Assembly: GCA_964518635.1 (NCBI GenBank)
Contig: CAZFGK010000011.1
Location: 1 to 64,000, forward strand
Source of the DNA: CAZFGK01 sp964518635
GTDB taxonomy: Bacteria; Zixibacteria; MSB-5A5; GN15; FEB-12
DNA length: 64,000 nucleotides
Direction of reading: 5' to 3'
Each line of letters starts with the position of its first letter. The first letter of the stretch is position 1. The notes under the pieces were generated by a model. It saw only the letters and a program-made list of their open reading frames with translations, made no database searches and had not been told where the DNA came from. Shown here in pieces: positions 46,356 to 55,955 of the stretch. A program made the position numbers and the translations under genes.

Positions 46356-48992
46356 ATGAATATGAATCAATTTACGCAGCGTGCGATCGAAGCAGTTGCA
46401 ATGGCGCAGGCCCATGCACAAGAGCATGGGCATCCGCAGGTTGTGCCGGAACATCTGCTGTATGCGCTTCTCTCAACGGAAGAGGGGCTGGTCGGGCAGG
46501 TCATTCGTAAAGTCGGAATTGATGACAAGGAACTTCTCTCTGCGTTGAGCCAGTCGCTCGAACGTCTGCCGAAGCAACAAGGGGGAACGATTGCTCCCTC
46601 CTCCGATTTTCTTGCCGTTCTGTCGCAGGCTGAGAAAGAGCGGAAACCATTCGGCGATGAGTATGTAAGCGTCGAGCATCTCCTGTTGGCACTCTTTTCA
46701 GTCAAATCGAAAGTGAAGGACTTGCTCGCGCTCACCGGACTCAAGCGAGATGAGGTGTTGAAAACACTCGTCACCATTCGGGGGAAATCACGAGTGACCG
46801 ATCAGAATCCGGAGTCGAAGTATGGCGTACTCGAAAAATACTCACGTGATCTGACACAAATGGCTCGTGAAGGTAAACTCGATCCGGTGATCGGTCGCGA
46901 AGATGAAATTCGTCGGATCATGAAAATCCTCTCTCGTCGGACCAAGAATAACCCGGTTTTGATCGGCGAACCGGGGACAGGGAAGACGGCGGTAGTCGAA
47001 GGGCTTGCTCAGAAAATCGCGCATGGAGAAGTCCCAGATACACTCAAGGATCGTCAACTTGTCGCCCTTGATCTTGCCTCTCTCATTGCCGGTGCCAAGT
47101 TTCGCGGTGAATTTGAAGAGCGGTTGAAGGGAATTATCAAAGAGGCGACGGAATCAGAAGGGAAGATCATTCTTTTTATCGATGAAATGCACACTCTTGT
47201 CGGAGCCGGTTCCGCTGAAGGGGCGATGGATGCATCGAATATGCTCAAGCCGGCTCTTGCGCGCGGTGAACTACGATTCATCGGTGCAACGACACTCGAT
47301 GAATACCGGAAGCATATCGAAAAGGACGCGGCATTCGAGCGCAGGTTCGCTCCGGTGATGGTCGAGCCGCCATCAGTAGAGGACACCATTTCGATTCTGC
47401 GAGGTCTTCGTGAGAGATATGAAGTGTTTCATGGGATTAAAATTTCCGACGCAGCGATTGTAGCCGCGGCGAAATTGTCTGACCGCTACATTGCCGACCG
47501 TTTTCTGCCCGATAAGGCCATCGATCTGGTCGATGAAGCAGCTGCCGAGCTGCGTATTTCGATAGATTCACTCCCGGAAGAGCTTGATTCCGTTGAGAAG
47601 AGAATTCGTCAATTGGAGATTGAGAAAGAGGGAGTTCGCCGGGAGAAGGATGCGCCAGAACGTCTCAAGCCGATTCAGGATGAACTTGCACGACTCTACG
47701 CCGAACGTGATGGACTCCGAAAGCAATGGGAAGAGGAGAAACAGCGAGTCGAAGCGATACGAACGGCCAAGAGTTCCATTGAATCACTGCGTCAGCAAGC
47801 TGCCGATGCCGAACGTCGGGCTGATTTCGCCGAAGCGGCAAGAATCCGCTATGGAGAGATTGCCGAGACCGAAAAGAAACTCGCGCAGCTCAGTGATGAA
47901 CTTGCTCACATTCAGCAGCATCAGCAATTGCTCAAGGAAGTTGTCGATGCAGAGGAGATCGCTGAAGTAGTTGCGAAATGGACAGGGATTCCGGTGGCGC
48001 GGCTCACTGAAACCGAAACTGAGAAGTTGCTGCGGCTTGAATCAGAATTGCACAAACGAGTCATTGGTCAGCAGGAAGCGGTGGTGGCGGTGTCGAATGC
48101 AGTGCGTCAATCTCGCGCCGGATTATCCGATCCGAACAAGCCGATCGGTTCATTCATTTTTCTTGGACCAACCGGAGTGGGAAAGACAGAGCTTGCTCGT
48201 GCTCTTGCTGAATTCCTGTACGGCTCCGAAAATGCACTCGTTCGTCTGGATATGTCCGAGTACATGGAGAAGCATACTGTTTCCCGTTTGATCGGTGCCC
48301 CTCCGGGATACGTCGGCTATGATGAAGGTGGACAGTTGACAGAGGCAGTGAGGCGTCGACCGTATGCGGTCGTGTTACTGGATGAAATCGAAAAGGCACA
48401 TCATGATGTTTTCAATGTGCTGTTGCAGGTACTAGACGACGGCCGCCTGACTGATAATCAGGGGAGAACAGTTTCGTTTAAGAATTGTATCCTGATCATG
48501 ACCTCGAATATTGCCGCTGACTATATCCGGATCGAATCGGAGAAATTAACTGAAGGAAATCGTGAAGAGCTCTACGAACGCATGAAGGAACATGTCTTGT
48601 CTCGTCTGCGAGAGCAATTCCGTCCGGAGTTTCTCAACCGAATTGATGAGACAATCGTCTTCGCTTCATTGTCGCAGCGAGAAGTCGCCGAAATTGTTCG
48701 GCTGCAGCTTAATCGACTTGGCGCACTGCTGCGTGAGAAAGAGATTCTCCTGGAAGTTCATCAGGAAGCAGTCTTGCAGATCGCTCAGCTTGCCTATGAT
48801 CGTTCCTACGGAGCCCGTCCGCTAAAGCGATTTATCAATCGAGAACTGAGTCAGCGACTTTCCAAAATGATTCTCGCAGGAGAAATCAAGCCAAGACAAG
48901 CAGTGATGATCTCAAGTCGAGATGGTGAGTTGGAGTTTCAGGTGACGGAAGCGGTGATCAGAGACGTGCAGCTTGAAGAGCAAGTGGGCTAG
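46356..48992 (+). CDS. clpB: Protein disaggregase ClpB
   Basis: 878 aa. ClpB is a hexameric AAA+ that threads proteins out of aggregates together with DnaK/DnaJ. The N-domain has two Clp_N repeats (FTQRAIEAVAMAQAHAQEHG, then VSVEHLLLALFSVKSK). AAA-1 has GEPGTGKTAVVEGLA and LFIDEMHTLVGAGSAEGAMD. The coiled-coil M-domain spans about residues 410-525. AAA-2 has GPTGVGKTELARALAEFL and VVLLDEIEKAHHDVFNVLLQ. The full set distinguishes it from ClpA and ClpC. Only 2 bp separate it from a gene on the other strand. Confidence 0.97.
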   Translation: MNMNQFTQRAIEAVAMAQAHAQEHGHPQVVPEHLLYALLSTEEGLVGQVIRKVGIDDKELLSALSQSLERLPKQQGGTIAPSSDFLAVLSQAEKERKPFGDEYVSVEHLLLALFSVKSKVKDLLALTGLKRDEVLKTLVTIRGKSRVTDQNPESKYGVLEKYSRDLTQMAREGKLDPVIGREDEIRRIMKILSRRTKNNPVLIGEPGTGKTAVVEGLAQKIAHGEVPDTLKDRQLVALDLASLIAGAKFRGEFEERLKGIIKEATESEGKIILFIDEMHTLVGAGSAEGAMDASNMLKPALARGELRFIGATTLDEYRKHIEKDAAFERRFAPVMVEPPSVEDTISILRGLRERYEVFHGIKISDAAIVAAAKLSDRYIADRFLPDKAIDLVDEAAAELRISIDSLPEELDSVEKRIRQLEIEKEGVRREKDAPERLKPIQDELARLYAERDGLRKQWEEEKQRVEAIRTAKSSIESLRQQAADAERRADFAEAARIRYGEIAETEKKLAQLSDELAHIQQHQQLLKEVVDAEEIAEVVAKWTGIPVARLTETETEKLLRLESELHKRVIGQQEAVVAVSNAVRQSRAGLSDPNKPIGSFIFLGPTGVGKTELARALAEFLYGSENALVRLDMSEYMEKHTVSRLIGAPPGYVGYDEGGQLTEAVRRRPYAVVLLDEIEKAHHDVFNVLLQVLDDGRLTDNQGRTVSFKNCILIMTSNIAADYIRIESEKLTEGNREELYERMKEHVLSRLREQFRPEFLNRIDETIVFASLSQREVAEIVRLQLNRLGALLREKEILLEVHQEAVLQIAQLAYDRSYGARPLKRFINRELSQRLSKMILAGEIKPRQAVMISSRDGELEFQVTEAVIRDVQLEEQVG

Positions 48993-48994
48993 AT

Positions 48995-49573
48995 TTACGG
49001 CTTGATCGTCTGTTTCCGTTCCTCCGCCCTGGTCAGAACTTTGGCCAGGGCGATGGTTTCGCGGAGCAATCTTTCTGTATCGGCAATTGAGCGAGAAGTA
49101 GTTCGCGACGCCTCGACAATCAGCATATCCATTCCGGCATCGAAGTACCCGAAGAAATCTGCACTCATGGGGAGTTTCGCTCCCCCTAATTTGATAACTT
49201 CCAGACTATCGCCAGTCAGAAAGGGGAGGCTGCTGACCGTTTGCATCGAAAAGTCAGTTCCGAAGAGTATCCGAATATTCAAAGTATCCTGAGTGACTGC
49301 TCGTTCAAACGACATCCCACGAATCCGAAAGAAATTGATTCCAAGCATATGTGAGGCTGTCTCGAATGACTCATTCGCCGGAATGATTGCGCAGGCGTAT
49401 CCCTCTGATTGAGCTTCGGATGTAATCAATTGATAGCCGCGTGGAGCGGATAAAATGAGATCGTATCGTTCCCCTGCAAAATAGGCAGTATTACTGTCGG
49501 CGACCATCTCGGCTAAGAGAGACTGCGGCATCGTGAGAACAAATATTACGAGGGGGAGTATTCGACGAATCAT
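48995..49573 (-). CDS. Secreted protein of unknown function
   Basis: 192 aa on the minus strand. A signal peptide (residues 1-21, cut near SLLA) precedes a soluble domain with no family I recognise. Visible features are a RYDLILSAPRGYQLITSEAQ segment, FRIRGMSFERAVTQDTLNIR and an alkaline helix at the end (ETIALAKVLTRAEERKQTIK). It converges tail to tail with clpB at a 2-bp gap, so there is no room for a terminator between them outside the coding ends. It lies downstream of the photolyase on the same strand. Confidence 0.6.
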   Translation of the reverse strand: MIRRILPLVIFVLTMPQSLLAEMVADSNTAYFAGERYDLILSAPRGYQLITSEAQSEGYACAIIPANESFETASHMLGINFFRIRGMSFERAVTQDTLNIRILFGTDFSMQTVSSLPFLTGDSLEVIKLGGAKLPMSADFFGYFDAGMDMLIVEASRTTSRSIADTERLLRETIALAKVLTRAEERKQTIKP

Positions 49574-49691
49574 GTTTCAATGATCGGTCGCTGTGACTTG
49601 AAAGGTGTCTACCGTTCAATCGACCAAAGATGAAAGTAGGGAACTGATCAAATATTGAACTGAGTCGAGTCAGTAACCCCCTGAAAAGCAG

Positions 49692-51062
49692 TCAGATCAA
49701 GTCGAGTTGTTTCTGTGAAAGACTGAGTATCCTCTTTACGTAGCCGTCGGCGTCGAACTTCCGTCTGAGTCCGGCGGCATTCATATAGCGGATCATGCCG
49801 AAGATCGGCCGTTCGGCCCAGGGACGATCATGCTTGCCGAATGCCCAGGCGACACCGGCGTACCCATTTGGATCGCGCCCGTCCAGTTCATACTTGTCAT
49901 TTAAGTAGACAGCCGTTTCAAATGCCTCTTCCGGAGTTTCACTCCATTCGATGATCTTCTTTGCCCAGTACATGCGCATGTAGCCATGCATCTTTCCGTG
50001 CACGGTCATTTCGGTCTGCGCCGCATTCCAGTAAGGATCATGCGTGGCGGCATGCTCGAACCCAGCGCGGTCATAGAGATGCTCACGAGGGTCGTTCTTA
50101 TGCTTCTGCAGCGTCCCTCTTGCCCAGGCAGGGAGTCCGGCATATTGATCATATTTGTCATTATAGGTGACAAAGTTCATTGCCAATTCGCGCCAGGTAA
50201 TGAGTTCGTCTAGATATGCTGCTGCCGATGCGGACGAAGAGCTGCGGACATTAAGCGCAATCTGAAGTGCCGAGATCTGTCCAAAATGCAGATAGGGACT
50301 GAGATTGGATTGTCCGTCGAGTGTCGGGTCGTTTCTGTCGTGGTCGTATCTATCGAGCTTGTGCTTGATGAACGTTTGAAGCCGACGCAGGGCTTCCGTT
50401 GCACCACCTCGAAAGTTTGTGACCGGCTGGACTGAATGATCGATAGCCAATTTCGTCAGCAGAGTCGGGAGATCGCTCAGTAATTCCGAACTGATTTGCA
50501 TTGTGTTTGCGGGATGATTGAGTTGCGTTCTCCGGATAGGAACCAGAAATCGTTCGAGTTGACGAAGCAGTTTTGGACGGAATGTCGCCGCGGCGTACTC
50601 CTCTTTGTCTGAGACTGCTTCAATCGGTACAATTGATTCAGTCTCGATCTGAACGAATTTGCAGTGGAGATGATCGGCGGCGTGTCGCCTCCAATTGCGC
50701 TGGACTCTGGCGTAGCCGCGATCCACAACCATAAGAGCAGCATCCTTCGCAAGTTCAACTACTCCCACTTCTGGCGAAATCCGTCGAATGACGAACTTTG
50801 CTCCGCGCTCTTCAATAAAACGCGCAGTTTCAATGAGCCCTTCTAGCATGAATTGATAGTGGCGAAGATTTGCGTCCGGATAGTCATCGGTTAATCCAAA
50901 ATAGACAACGAGCGGCAGACTCAGCCGATTGGCCTGTATGATGGAGTATTCTAGTGCCTGATTATACTGCTCACGTTGTGCGGCCTGCATCCAGTAGAGG
51001 ACGAATTTTCCCGATTGCTCGGGCTGGATATTCAGAATCTTGATCCGTTCGACTTCGATCAT
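49692..51062 (-). CDS. phr: Class II CPD photolyase
   Basis: 456 aa, minus strand. Uses FAD and light to split cyclobutane pyrimidine dimers in DNA. The class II layout is clear: GKFVLYWMQAAQREQYNQAL at the N-terminus, YLDELITWRELAMNFVTYND, then the cryptochrome/photolyase FAD core ending GRDPNGYAGVAWAFGKHDRP and FGMIRYMNAAGLRRKFD. These class II motifs differ from class I PhrB. Its ATG overlaps the stop of the SRPBCC gene by four bases (ATGA), so the two form an operon. Confidence 0.95.
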   Translation of the reverse strand: MIEVERIKILNIQPEQSGKFVLYWMQAAQREQYNQALEYSIIQANRLSLPLVVYFGLTDDYPDANLRHYQFMLEGLIETARFIEERGAKFVIRRISPEVGVVELAKDAALMVVDRGYARVQRNWRRHAADHLHCKFVQIETESIVPIEAVSDKEEYAAATFRPKLLRQLERFLVPIRRTQLNHPANTMQISSELLSDLPTLLTKLAIDHSVQPVTNFRGGATEALRRLQTFIKHKLDRYDHDRNDPTLDGQSNLSPYLHFGQISALQIALNVRSSSSASAAAYLDELITWRELAMNFVTYNDKYDQYAGLPAWARGTLQKHKNDPREHLYDRAGFEHAATHDPYWNAAQTEMTVHGKMHGYMRMYWAKKIIEWSETPEEAFETAVYLNDKYELDGRDPNGYAGVAWAFGKHDRPWAERPIFGMIRYMNAAGLRRKFDADGYVKRILSLSQKQLDLI

Positions 51063-51520
51063 CTGGCAGGGAAGATTTGCTGGAGCGATTCACGTCGGTA
51101 GGAAAAAATCCGATCCAGTTGCGGTTTTACTAGCAGCGCATGAGCGAATCTTGAAAATGGATCGAAGGGGAGGGCATAGTGGATGATATCAAACATATCG
51201 GTCCCGTTTGACGTTGCCTGCAAGTGATGCTGGTGATGCCAGAAGGCATAGGGTCCGAATCTCTGCTCATCAACGAAATACTCAAGGGGTTTGACATGGG
51301 TGATCTCAGTCACCCAGTTCTGAGAGATACATGGGAGAATTCGGACCTGATATCTGATAATCATTCCGGGGTACATTTCTGCAGGAATCTCATGCACGGG
51401 GATTAGATTCAATTCTTTCGGGGTGATCCGTAGGAGGTTTCTGGGGTCGGAAAGAAATGCCCATGCAGTTTCGAGCGAAATAAGGAGAGTGAGGCGGTCT
51501 TCGCGGGTATGTATTTTCAT
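51059..51520 (-). CDS. SRPBCC-family (START/Bet v 1-like) protein linked to photolyase
   Basis: 153 aa from the ATG at 51520 on the minus strand; a TTG at 51538 would add six residues. The fold features are the N-terminal strand LTLLISLETAWAFLSDPRNL, the MIIRYQVRI strand, and the long C-terminal helix (FSRFAHALLVKPQLDRIFSY). This pattern resembles COG4276-type proteins, which often neighbour photolyases. It presumably binds a hydrophobic ligand. The four-base overlap with the photolyase points to shared expression, possibly in light or UV defence. Confidence 0.75.
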   Translation of the reverse strand: MKIHTREDRLTLLISLETAWAFLSDPRNLLRITPKELNLIPVHEIPAEMYPGMIIRYQVRILPCISQNWVTEITHVKPLEYFVDEQRFGPYAFWHHQHHLQATSNGTDMFDIIHYALPFDPFSRFAHALLVKPQLDRIFSYRRESLQQIFPAR

Positions 51521-51729
51521 ATTGTATTCAAACTGCAACGATACAGAGTTCTATTCAGTTCCAATTGCATCCATTTCTGATGAATTTCTCTCATCCTGGT
51601 CATTGAATTTCGTCCCAATACCCCACTTTCCGTAAGACGATTCCCCGCTTATATTCATGGTTCCCTTCTGATTCAATTCTGTCAGGTTACAGAGAGTTGG
51701 AAGCGAGATTTATTTGACGAAGGAGTTGT

Positions 51730-53526
51730 GTGAAGAACGCTATTCGAATTGGGAATGCAGGGGGATATTGGGGGGATGATCTTGGGGCACTCAGGCGTCA
51801 GCTTGAGGGAGGGCACCTTGATTATATCACACTCGATTTTCTGGCAGAGATCACCATGTCGATCCTGCAAAAGCAGCGGACAAAAAATCCTGAGCTGGGC
51901 TATGCCAATGATTTTGTCGGGCAGATCCGAGATTCCCTCCCTGAGTTGGTAAAATCCGGTACCCGTGTGATAACCAATGCCGGCGGAATCAATCCGATCG
52001 GTTTGGGGAGACGACTTCATGCGCTGGTCAAAGAAGCCGGAGCGCAGATCAAGATCGGCGTCGTTGCCGGAGATGATATTCTTCCTCGGCTCGATGAATT
52101 CACGACTTCCGGTGAATCATTTACGAATATGGAGACCGGTGAGAATTTTTCTCCGATTCGGAGTCGCATTACTTCCGCCAATGTCTACTTCGGTGCCGAA
52201 GGGGTTGTTGAAGCACTCAAAGAGGGGTGCCAGATTATCGTGACGGGTCGAGTAACTGACACCGGAATCACGCTCGCTCCGATGATCCATGAATTTGGCT
52301 GGAGTCTGGATGATTGGGACAAGCTGGCCGCTGGAATTGTTGCCGGGCATATCATCGAATGTGGTGCGCAGGCCTCTGGTGGAAATCTGACCGACTGGCA
52401 GGAAGTACGCTCGTTCCATGATATCGGCTATCCCATTATCGAAATGCGTGCGAATGGGGAATTCATCGTTACGAAACATCCAAAGACCGGCGGCAAAGTC
52501 TCGCTCAAGAGTGTGAAAGAGCAGCTGGTTTACGAGATGGGGGACCCGACGCGATACATTGCACCGGACGCCGTTGCCCGATTCAGTTCCATTCAACTGA
52601 ATGAACTGGGGAATGATCGCGTGCATGTGTATGGAATCACGGGGGCACCTGCGCCTGAATTGCTGAAAGTTTCGATGTCCTACGATGACGGCTACAAAGC
52701 ATCCGGCGAACTTCTTGTCTCCGGACCAAACACTGCCGCCAAATCAAAAGCATTTGCAAAAGTGTTCTGGGAACGGTTGAATCTTAAATTTGAAGCGACC
52801 AGAACTGAAGAGATAGGCGTCGGATCGATCTGGCCGACGGTACTTTCCAATTATGAGCCGATTGAAATTCTCCTGAGATTCGGCGTTCGTGATCAGGATG
52901 AAAAGAAGGTCGAGGCCTTCGGTCGATTATTGCCGTCGATGATTCTCTCCGGTCCGTCTGGTGTTGCGGTAACAGGGGGCCGACCGAAACCGACTCCGGT
53001 AGTTGCATACTGGCCAACCTTGATGAAGCGGGACAAGTTGTCGGCGAAGGTAACGGTGATCGACTCAGCAGGGAAAGAATCGACCAAAGAAATTTCGTTG
53101 AAGCGGACTGATACATCATCGGTCATCGAAGCCCCAGTACGACCGAAGTCGAAAGTGACATTCGCATTTACTGGCATGGCGAAAAAGGGAATCCTGCGTG
53201 ATCTCGCCTATGCTCGATCCGGTGACAAAGGGGATACCTGTAATATTGGTGTCCTTGCCCGATCACCGATGGCATATGCATGGCTCAAGAAAGAATTGAC
53301 CCAGAATAAAGTCCGTCAGTTTTTCAAAGGAATCTGCAAAGGGAAAGTGATTCGCTTCGAACTCGATAATCTTGAAGCACTCAACTTTCTGCTGGAAGAA
53401 ACACTCGGTGGCGGCGGCACGCGGTCACTCATGATCGATCCGCAGGGAAAAACGCTGTCACAGGCGTTGCTTCAGATGCCGCTGCAGATTCCGGGTTCAG
53501 TACTCAAGAGCGTGGGCAAGAAATAG
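51730..53526 (+). CDS. AtuA-like protein (DUF1446) with C-terminal AtuA-like domain
   Basis: 598 aa. AtuA is encoded in acyclic-terpene (citronellol/geranyl-CoA) utilisation clusters, and homologues lie in leucine-type operons; the exact reaction is unsettled. The DUF1446 part spans residues 1-455: IRIGNAGGYWGDDLGALRRQ, VITNAGGINPIGL, QIIVTGRVTDTGITLAPMI, GAQASGGNLTDW. The C-terminal part (about 490-598) starts LRDLAYARSGDKGDTCNIGV, the AtuA-like ferredoxin-fold signature. GTG 51730 has GAAGGAG a few bases upstream. The next gene, mccB, starts 4 bp after its stop. Confidence 0.85.
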   Translation: MKNAIRIGNAGGYWGDDLGALRRQLEGGHLDYITLDFLAEITMSILQKQRTKNPELGYANDFVGQIRDSLPELVKSGTRVITNAGGINPIGLGRRLHALVKEAGAQIKIGVVAGDDILPRLDEFTTSGESFTNMETGENFSPIRSRITSANVYFGAEGVVEALKEGCQIIVTGRVTDTGITLAPMIHEFGWSLDDWDKLAAGIVAGHIIECGAQASGGNLTDWQEVRSFHDIGYPIIEMRANGEFIVTKHPKTGGKVSLKSVKEQLVYEMGDPTRYIAPDAVARFSSIQLNELGNDRVHVYGITGAPAPELLKVSMSYDDGYKASGELLVSGPNTAAKSKAFAKVFWERLNLKFEATRTEEIGVGSIWPTVLSNYEPIEILLRFGVRDQDEKKVEAFGRLLPSMILSGPSGVAVTGGRPKPTPVVAYWPTLMKRDKLSAKVTVIDSAGKESTKEISLKRTDTSSVIEAPVRPKSKVTFAFTGMAKKGILRDLAYARSGDKGDTCNIGVLARSPMAYAWLKKELTQNKVRQFFKGICKGKVIRFELDNLEALNFLLEETLGGGGTRSLMIDPQGKTLSQALLQMPLQIPGSVLKSVGKK

Positions 53527-53530
53527 TCGT

Positions 53531-55138
53531 ATGGAACGAATCGAATCGCTCATCGATATCAAGAGTGCTCAGTTTAGAGAAAATGAGACGCTCAACAGGC
53601 GCGCCCATGATGATTTTTACGAGCGTCTCGACAAAGTAAAATTAGGTGGGCCGGAAAAGTCCCGTCAAAGACATACAGAACGAGGGAAATTGCTCCCTCG
53701 CGAGCGCATAGCCCGTCTCCTTGATCCTGATACCCCGTTTCTGGAAATCTCTTCGCTAGCCGCCTATGATATGTACGACAATGATGCCCCCTCTGCAGGC
53801 ATAATTTGCGGGATTGGCACGGTGCACGGACGGGAGATCATGGTGATCGCGAATGACGCGACAGTCAAGGGTGGGACCTACTACCCGATGACGATTCTCA
53901 AGCATACTCGTGCGCAACAGGTGGCAGAAGAGAATCATCTGCCCTGTGTCTATCTCGTCGATTCGGGTGGAATTTTTCTGCCGTTGCAGCAAGGGAGTTT
54001 CCCTGACAAAGATCATTTTGGACGCGTGTTCTTCAATGAAGCGCGCATGTCGGCAAAAGGGATCGCACAGATTGCAGTGGTAATGGGCTCCTGCACTGCC
54101 GGTGGTGCATACCTCCCAGCGATGGCAGATGAATGCATCATCGTTCGAAAACAAGGTACGATTTTCATTGGTGGTCCGCCGCTTGTCAAAGCAGCGACCG
54201 GAGAAGTGGTCACGGCGGAAGAGCTTGGTGGGGCGGATGTGCATAGCCGCCAGTCGGGAGTGACTGATCACATGGCCGACAATGATGCGCATGCCCTCGA
54301 TATTGCACGAAGTATCATCTCGACATTGCCAAAGACCACGCGACATCCGCTTGAACGAATTGCATCCGAAGACCCATTTTATGATCCGCAGGAACTCTAT
54401 GGTGTCGTTCCGAACGATTTGCGCAAGCCATACGATGCGCGCGAATTGATAGCACGGGTTGTGGATGGATCCCGTTTTCATGATTTCAAACGCTACTATG
54501 GAATAACTCTGGTCACTGGCTTTGCGCGAATTCACGGCTACTTAGTTGGAATCATTGCCAATAACGGCGTGCTGTTCGCAGAGTCGGCTCAGAAAGGGGC
54601 ACATTTTGTTGAGCTGTGTGCGTCGAGAAAAATCCCGCTGGTTTTTCTGCAAAATATCGCCGGTTTTATTGTAGGTCGTCAGTATGAACAAGGTGGTATC
54701 GCACGGGATGGTGCCAAGATGGTGCATGCTGTCGCGAATGCGCAGGTTCCGAAATTTACACTCGTTGTAGGCGGCAGCTATGGGGCAGGGAACTACGCGA
54801 TGTGTGGTCGCGGCTATTTCCCGCGGCTCATGTGGATGTGGCCTCACTCAAAGATTTGCGTAATGGGGGGGGAGCAGGCCTCGGATGTTCTCGCAACGGT
54901 GAAAATTCAGCAACTGGAATCTGAAGGAAAGAAACTGACTCCGGCTGAAATAGCTGCGATTAAACAGCCAATCATTGATGCCTATGAAGCTGAGTCATCC
55001 GCGTATTATTCCGGTGCTCGTCTTTGGGATGATGGAATCATAGGCATGCCAGACACGAGGACAGTTCTTGGTCTTGCGCTGTCGGCCTCACTGAATGCGC
55101 CGATTCCGGATCCTTCGTTCGGCGTCTTTCGGATGTAA
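53531..55138 (+). CDS. mccB: Methylcrotonyl-CoA carboxylase, carboxyltransferase (beta) subunit
   Basis: 535 aa, the usual MCC beta length. Transfers CO2 from carboxybiotin to 3-methylcrotonyl-CoA, giving 3-methylglutaconyl-CoA in leucine breakdown. TVKGGTYYPMTILKHTRAQQ, MGSCTAGGAYLPAMADE, IFIGGPPLVKAATGEVVTAE and NNGVLFAESAQKGAHFVELC are close to known MCC beta motifs, and less like propionyl-CoA carboxylase. The C-terminus ends in ASLNAPIPDPSFGVFRM. It sits between AtuA-like and LiuC-like genes, which agrees with leucine or isoprenoid use. Confidence 0.9.
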   Translation: MERIESLIDIKSAQFRENETLNRRAHDDFYERLDKVKLGGPEKSRQRHTERGKLLPRERIARLLDPDTPFLEISSLAAYDMYDNDAPSAGIICGIGTVHGREIMVIANDATVKGGTYYPMTILKHTRAQQVAEENHLPCVYLVDSGGIFLPLQQGSFPDKDHFGRVFFNEARMSAKGIAQIAVVMGSCTAGGAYLPAMADECIIVRKQGTIFIGGPPLVKAATGEVVTAEELGGADVHSRQSGVTDHMADNDAHALDIARSIISTLPKTTRHPLERIASEDPFYDPQELYGVVPNDLRKPYDARELIARVVDGSRFHDFKRYYGITLVTGFARIHGYLVGIIANNGVLFAESAQKGAHFVELCASRKIPLVFLQNIAGFIVGRQYEQGGIARDGAKMVHAVANAQVPKFTLVVGGSYGAGNYAMCGRGYFPRLMWMWPHSKICVMGGEQASDVLATVKIQQLESEGKKLTPAEIAAIKQPIIDAYEAESSAYYSGARLWDDGIIGMPDTRTVLGLALSASLNAPIPDPSFGVFRM

Positions 55139-55160
55139 TCACTCAAGGAAAGTACAAGCA

Positions 55161-55955
55161 GTGACCTCTTATTCGACTTTACTTATTAATTACAACGGCT
55201 CGCGTGCGACGGTGACATTTAATCGTCCCGATGTTCATAATGCGTTCAATAGCAATATGATCGATGAACTCGCAACTGCGTTTCGAGAGATAGAAGGAAA
55301 TAAACAGATTCGTCTGGTGATTCTCACTGGTGCAGGGAAGTCCTTTTGTGCCGGGGCTGATCTCAACTGGATGCGTGCGGTGAAAGATGCCCCTTACGAG
55401 GTCAATCTCGCTGAATCAAATCGACTCGCCGATCTCTTTTGGCAGATGTACTCCTTTCCACTCCCGATTATCGCTCGTGTGAATGGTGCCGCCATTGGTG
55501 GTGGAACCGGATTTGTCGCGGTCTGCGATATCGCCATTGCGGCGCGTTCGTCGAAATATTCATTCTCGGAAGTCAAAATTGGCGTGGTCCCCGCCTGTAT
55601 CGGACCGTATGTGATTCGTAAGCTTGGTGAAGGACGCGCGCGGGAGTTATTTATCACCGGCGAACGAATGGGGGCAGATCGCGCCCATGAAGTGGGTCTG
55701 GTGAATGCTGTCGTTGATGATGATTTACTTGATAAAGCTATTGATGAACTTGCCGCGCAAATTGAAAGCTCCGGTCCGAATGCGATTACGATGGCCAAGA
55801 AACTGGTCTCATCTGTACCAGCGATGTCACCAGCCGAGTTTCGTCCCTACACCGCTGAGATGATCGCAAAGCTCAGACAGTCTCCCGAAGGGCAGGAGGG
55901 AATGGATGCATTCCTGAACAAACGAACTCCTTCCTGGGTGCCGAAGCGTCCATGA
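55161..55955 (+). CDS. Enoyl-CoA hydratase/isomerase, methylglutaconyl-CoA hydratase (LiuC)-like
   Basis: 264 aa from GTG 55161, with AAGGA about 10 nt upstream; the open frame begins earlier inside mccB but that part is shadow. Crotonase-fold hallmarks are VTFNRPDVHNAFNSNMIDEL, LTGAGKSFCAGADLNWM (oxyanion-hole region) and NGAAIGGGTGFVAVCDIAIA. The active-site stretch KIGVVPACIGPYVIRKLGEG resembles LiuC, not classical enoyl-CoA hydratase, which has a glutamate there. It would turn 3-methylglutaconyl-CoA into HMG-CoA. It overlaps the biotin carboxylase start by four bases. Confidence 0.82.
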   Translation: MTSYSTLLINYNGSRATVTFNRPDVHNAFNSNMIDELATAFREIEGNKQIRLVILTGAGKSFCAGADLNWMRAVKDAPYEVNLAESNRLADLFWQMYSFPLPIIARVNGAAIGGGTGFVAVCDIAIAARSSKYSFSEVKIGVVPACIGPYVIRKLGEGRARELFITGERMGADRAHEVGLVNAVVDDDLLDKAIDELAAQIESSGPNAITMAKKLVSSVPAMSPAEFRPYTAEMIAKLRQSPEGQEGMDAFLNKRTPSWVPKRP

